DNA from: an uncultured Cellvibrio sp.
Lineage (GTDB): Bacteria > Pseudomonadota > Gammaproteobacteria > Pseudomonadales > Cellvibrionaceae
NCBI GenBank assembly: GCA_946482345.1
Contig: CAMLRJ010000124.1
Coordinates: forward strand, 1-8,235
Direction: 5' to 3'
Length of the DNA: 8,235 nucleotides
Positions 6,981 through 8,235 of the stretch are shown one piece after another. The position numbers and the translations under genes were made by a program. The notes beneath the pieces are model-generated. The model searched no databases, had not been told where the DNA came from, and worked only from the letters and a program-made list of their open reading frames with translations. The number at the start of each line of letters is the position of its first letter. Within the stretch, counting starts at the first letter, position 1.

Positions 6981-8235
6981 ATGGATTTAAATTCCCTGCC
7001 CATTGCATCCCTGCGCGACCAATTTTTTGTAACATTGAATCAATCTCCTTTATTAATCGAAGCAGAGCCTGGTGCAGGTAAATCAACATTGGTGCCGCTT
7101 TGGGTGTTGGAAAAATTACCGAAAGGAAAACAAATCTGGTTAATTCAACCACGGGTGTTGGCTACTTTGGCCTTGGCGAAGCGATTAACGGAATTAGCCA
7201 ATCAATATTTTCAAACGCAGAATAGGCTTGGTGAACGAGTGGGTTATCAAGTGCCCTTTGACAATAAACAATCGGCAGCTACGCAATTGTTGTTGATGAC
7301 CCCTGGAATTTTATTACAACAGCTTTTGCATAATCCCACTTTGGATAATGTCGCATGCGTAATACTGGATGAGGTGCATGAGCGTAGCGTTAATCAGGAT
7401 TTGGCGTTTGTATTTTTACAAGAGACGAGCATTCTGCGTGATGATTTGCAATTAATCTTAATGAGTGCAACGCCTGATCCTGTGTTGCAAAAAAATATTC
7501 AAATGCGATTGTTTGCATCGGGGCGCCAATTTCCGGTTGAGACTCGATTTTTACCCAAAAAGAAAAATCCACAGCAACAAAAATATAACGATGAAACTTT
7601 AGCGAAACAGGTTTTACGTGCATTAAATGAAGTCGTAGATTGGCAAGAACGTTGTTGTTTGGTCTTCTTGCCTGGCTGGAAAGAGATAGAGCAGTGTCGT
7701 ATAGAATTAACTGGTAGTTTTCCCCGGCACAAAATCTTTTGTTTACACAGTCGTGTTAATTCGCAAGAGCAAATGAAAGCCTTGGATGAAAACGAAGGCG
7801 CGCGCATTATTTTATCAACCAATATTGCAGAAACTTCTTTAACCATTCCTGATGTCACGCTGGTAATTGATTCCGGTTTGATGCGTCGTGTTGATTATGA
7901 ACAGCGTACGGGAATATCCAATTTGCGCACCAGTATGATCAGCCAATCCAGTGCAGATCAGCGTCGAGGCAGAGCAGGGCGCGTGCAAGCGGGAATTTGT
8001 ATTCGTTTATGGTCGCAAGATACTGTTTTGGCAGCAGCGGATTTACCCGAATTGCGATCTACCGATTATTTGCCTTTGGCTTTGCGTTTGGCGCATTGGG
8101 CAAGCCCGGTTGATGATTTGCAGTGGATAGAAAAACCTAATTCGTTAGCTTTGGATTATGCGCGACAAGAATTACGTAAAATGGATTTTCTGGATCAGGA
8201 TTATCAAATTACCGGATCAGGAAAAATAGTGAGTC
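6981..8235 (+). CDS. hrpB: HrpB-type DEAH-box ATP-dependent helicase (C-terminus cut off by window edge)
   Basis: Superfamily 2 NTP-dependent RNA helicase of the DEAH/RHA group. 418 codons are visible and open to the right edge; HrpB proteins are usually about 800-840 aa, so roughly half is missing. Motifs in order: Walker A EPGAGKST (29-36), motif Ia QPRVLA (56-61), Ib TPGIL (107-111), II DEVH (130-133, in ILDEVHERS), III MSAT (161-164), V STNIAETSLTIPDV (279-292) and VI QRRGRAGR (327-334). The opening LPIASLRDQF and the spacing fit HrpB rather than the longer HrpA. Motif Ia and Ib read PRVLAT and TPG, where HrpB usually has PRRLAA and TEG, so this may be a diverged copy. The start is set by homology of the N-terminus; no clear Shine-Dalgarno is seen, and with only 5 bases after the upstream stop, translational coupling is likely. 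The cellular role of HrpB is poorly defined. Confidence 0.9.
   Translation, partial: MDLNSLPIASLRDQFFVTLNQSPLLIEAEPGAGKSTLVPLWVLEKLPKGKQIWLIQPRVLATLALAKRLTELANQYFQTQNRLGERVGYQVPFDNKQSAATQLLLMTPGILLQQLLHNPTLDNVACVILDEVHERSVNQDLAFVFLQETSILRDDLQLILMSATPDPVLQKNIQMRLFASGRQFPVETRFLPKKKNPQQQKYNDETLAKQVLRALNEVVDWQERCCLVFLPGWKEIEQCRIELTGSFPRHKIFCLHSRVNSQEQMKALDENEGARIILSTNIAETSLTIPDVTLVIDSGLMRRVDYEQRTGISNLRTSMISQSSADQRRGRAGRVQAGICIRLWSQDTVLAAADLPELRSTDYLPLALRLAHWASPVDDLQWIEKPNSLALDYARQELRKMDFLDQDYQITGSGKIVS

Noticed and set aside
7499..7858. Minus-strand 119-codon frame inside the helicase gene.
   Set aside because: Antisense to a helicase stretch between motifs III and V that continues unbroken; no recognisable product.

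Overview
The window looks like ordinary chromosomal DNA from a gammaproteobacterium of moderate G+C. The efflux proteins closely resemble enterobacterial MdtA and MdtB, and the right half carries a TonB-dependent outer-membrane receptor and an HrpB-type helicase, which implies a Gram-negative host. A Cellvibrio-like relative is my guess from general style, not a demonstrated placement. No RNA genes, CRISPR arrays, transposase genes or phage genes are visible.

Left half (about 1-4031, minus strand): a two-gene efflux unit read right to left. An MdtA-type periplasmic adaptor (2862-4031) is followed by an MdtB-type RND permease (2789 down to the left edge, C-terminus cut off). The 72-base gap between them holds a pair of interlocked inverted repeats, and one arm supplies the adaptor's stop codon. 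Adaptor plus permease would form the inner-membrane and periplasmic parts of a proton-driven multidrug pump; the outer-membrane channel is not in view.

Centre (4032-4230): a divergent intergenic region of about 200 bases that must drive the efflux genes leftward and the receptor rightward. No strong promoter or Fur box could be read by eye.

Right half (4231-8235, plus strand): a TonB-dependent receptor (674 aa), a 230-aa protein resembling the family I know as DUF6445, and the first 418 codons of a DEAH-box helicase of the HrpB type, which runs off the right edge. The gaps of 27 and 5 bases suggest one transcript. The 230-aa protein has an H-x-D ... H ... R pattern like that of Fe(II)/2-oxoglutarate oxygenases. 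The pairing therefore recalls PiuA-PiuC and Fiu-YbiX, where a TonB receptor sits next to such an oxygenase. This is the most interesting idea in the window, but it is an inference.
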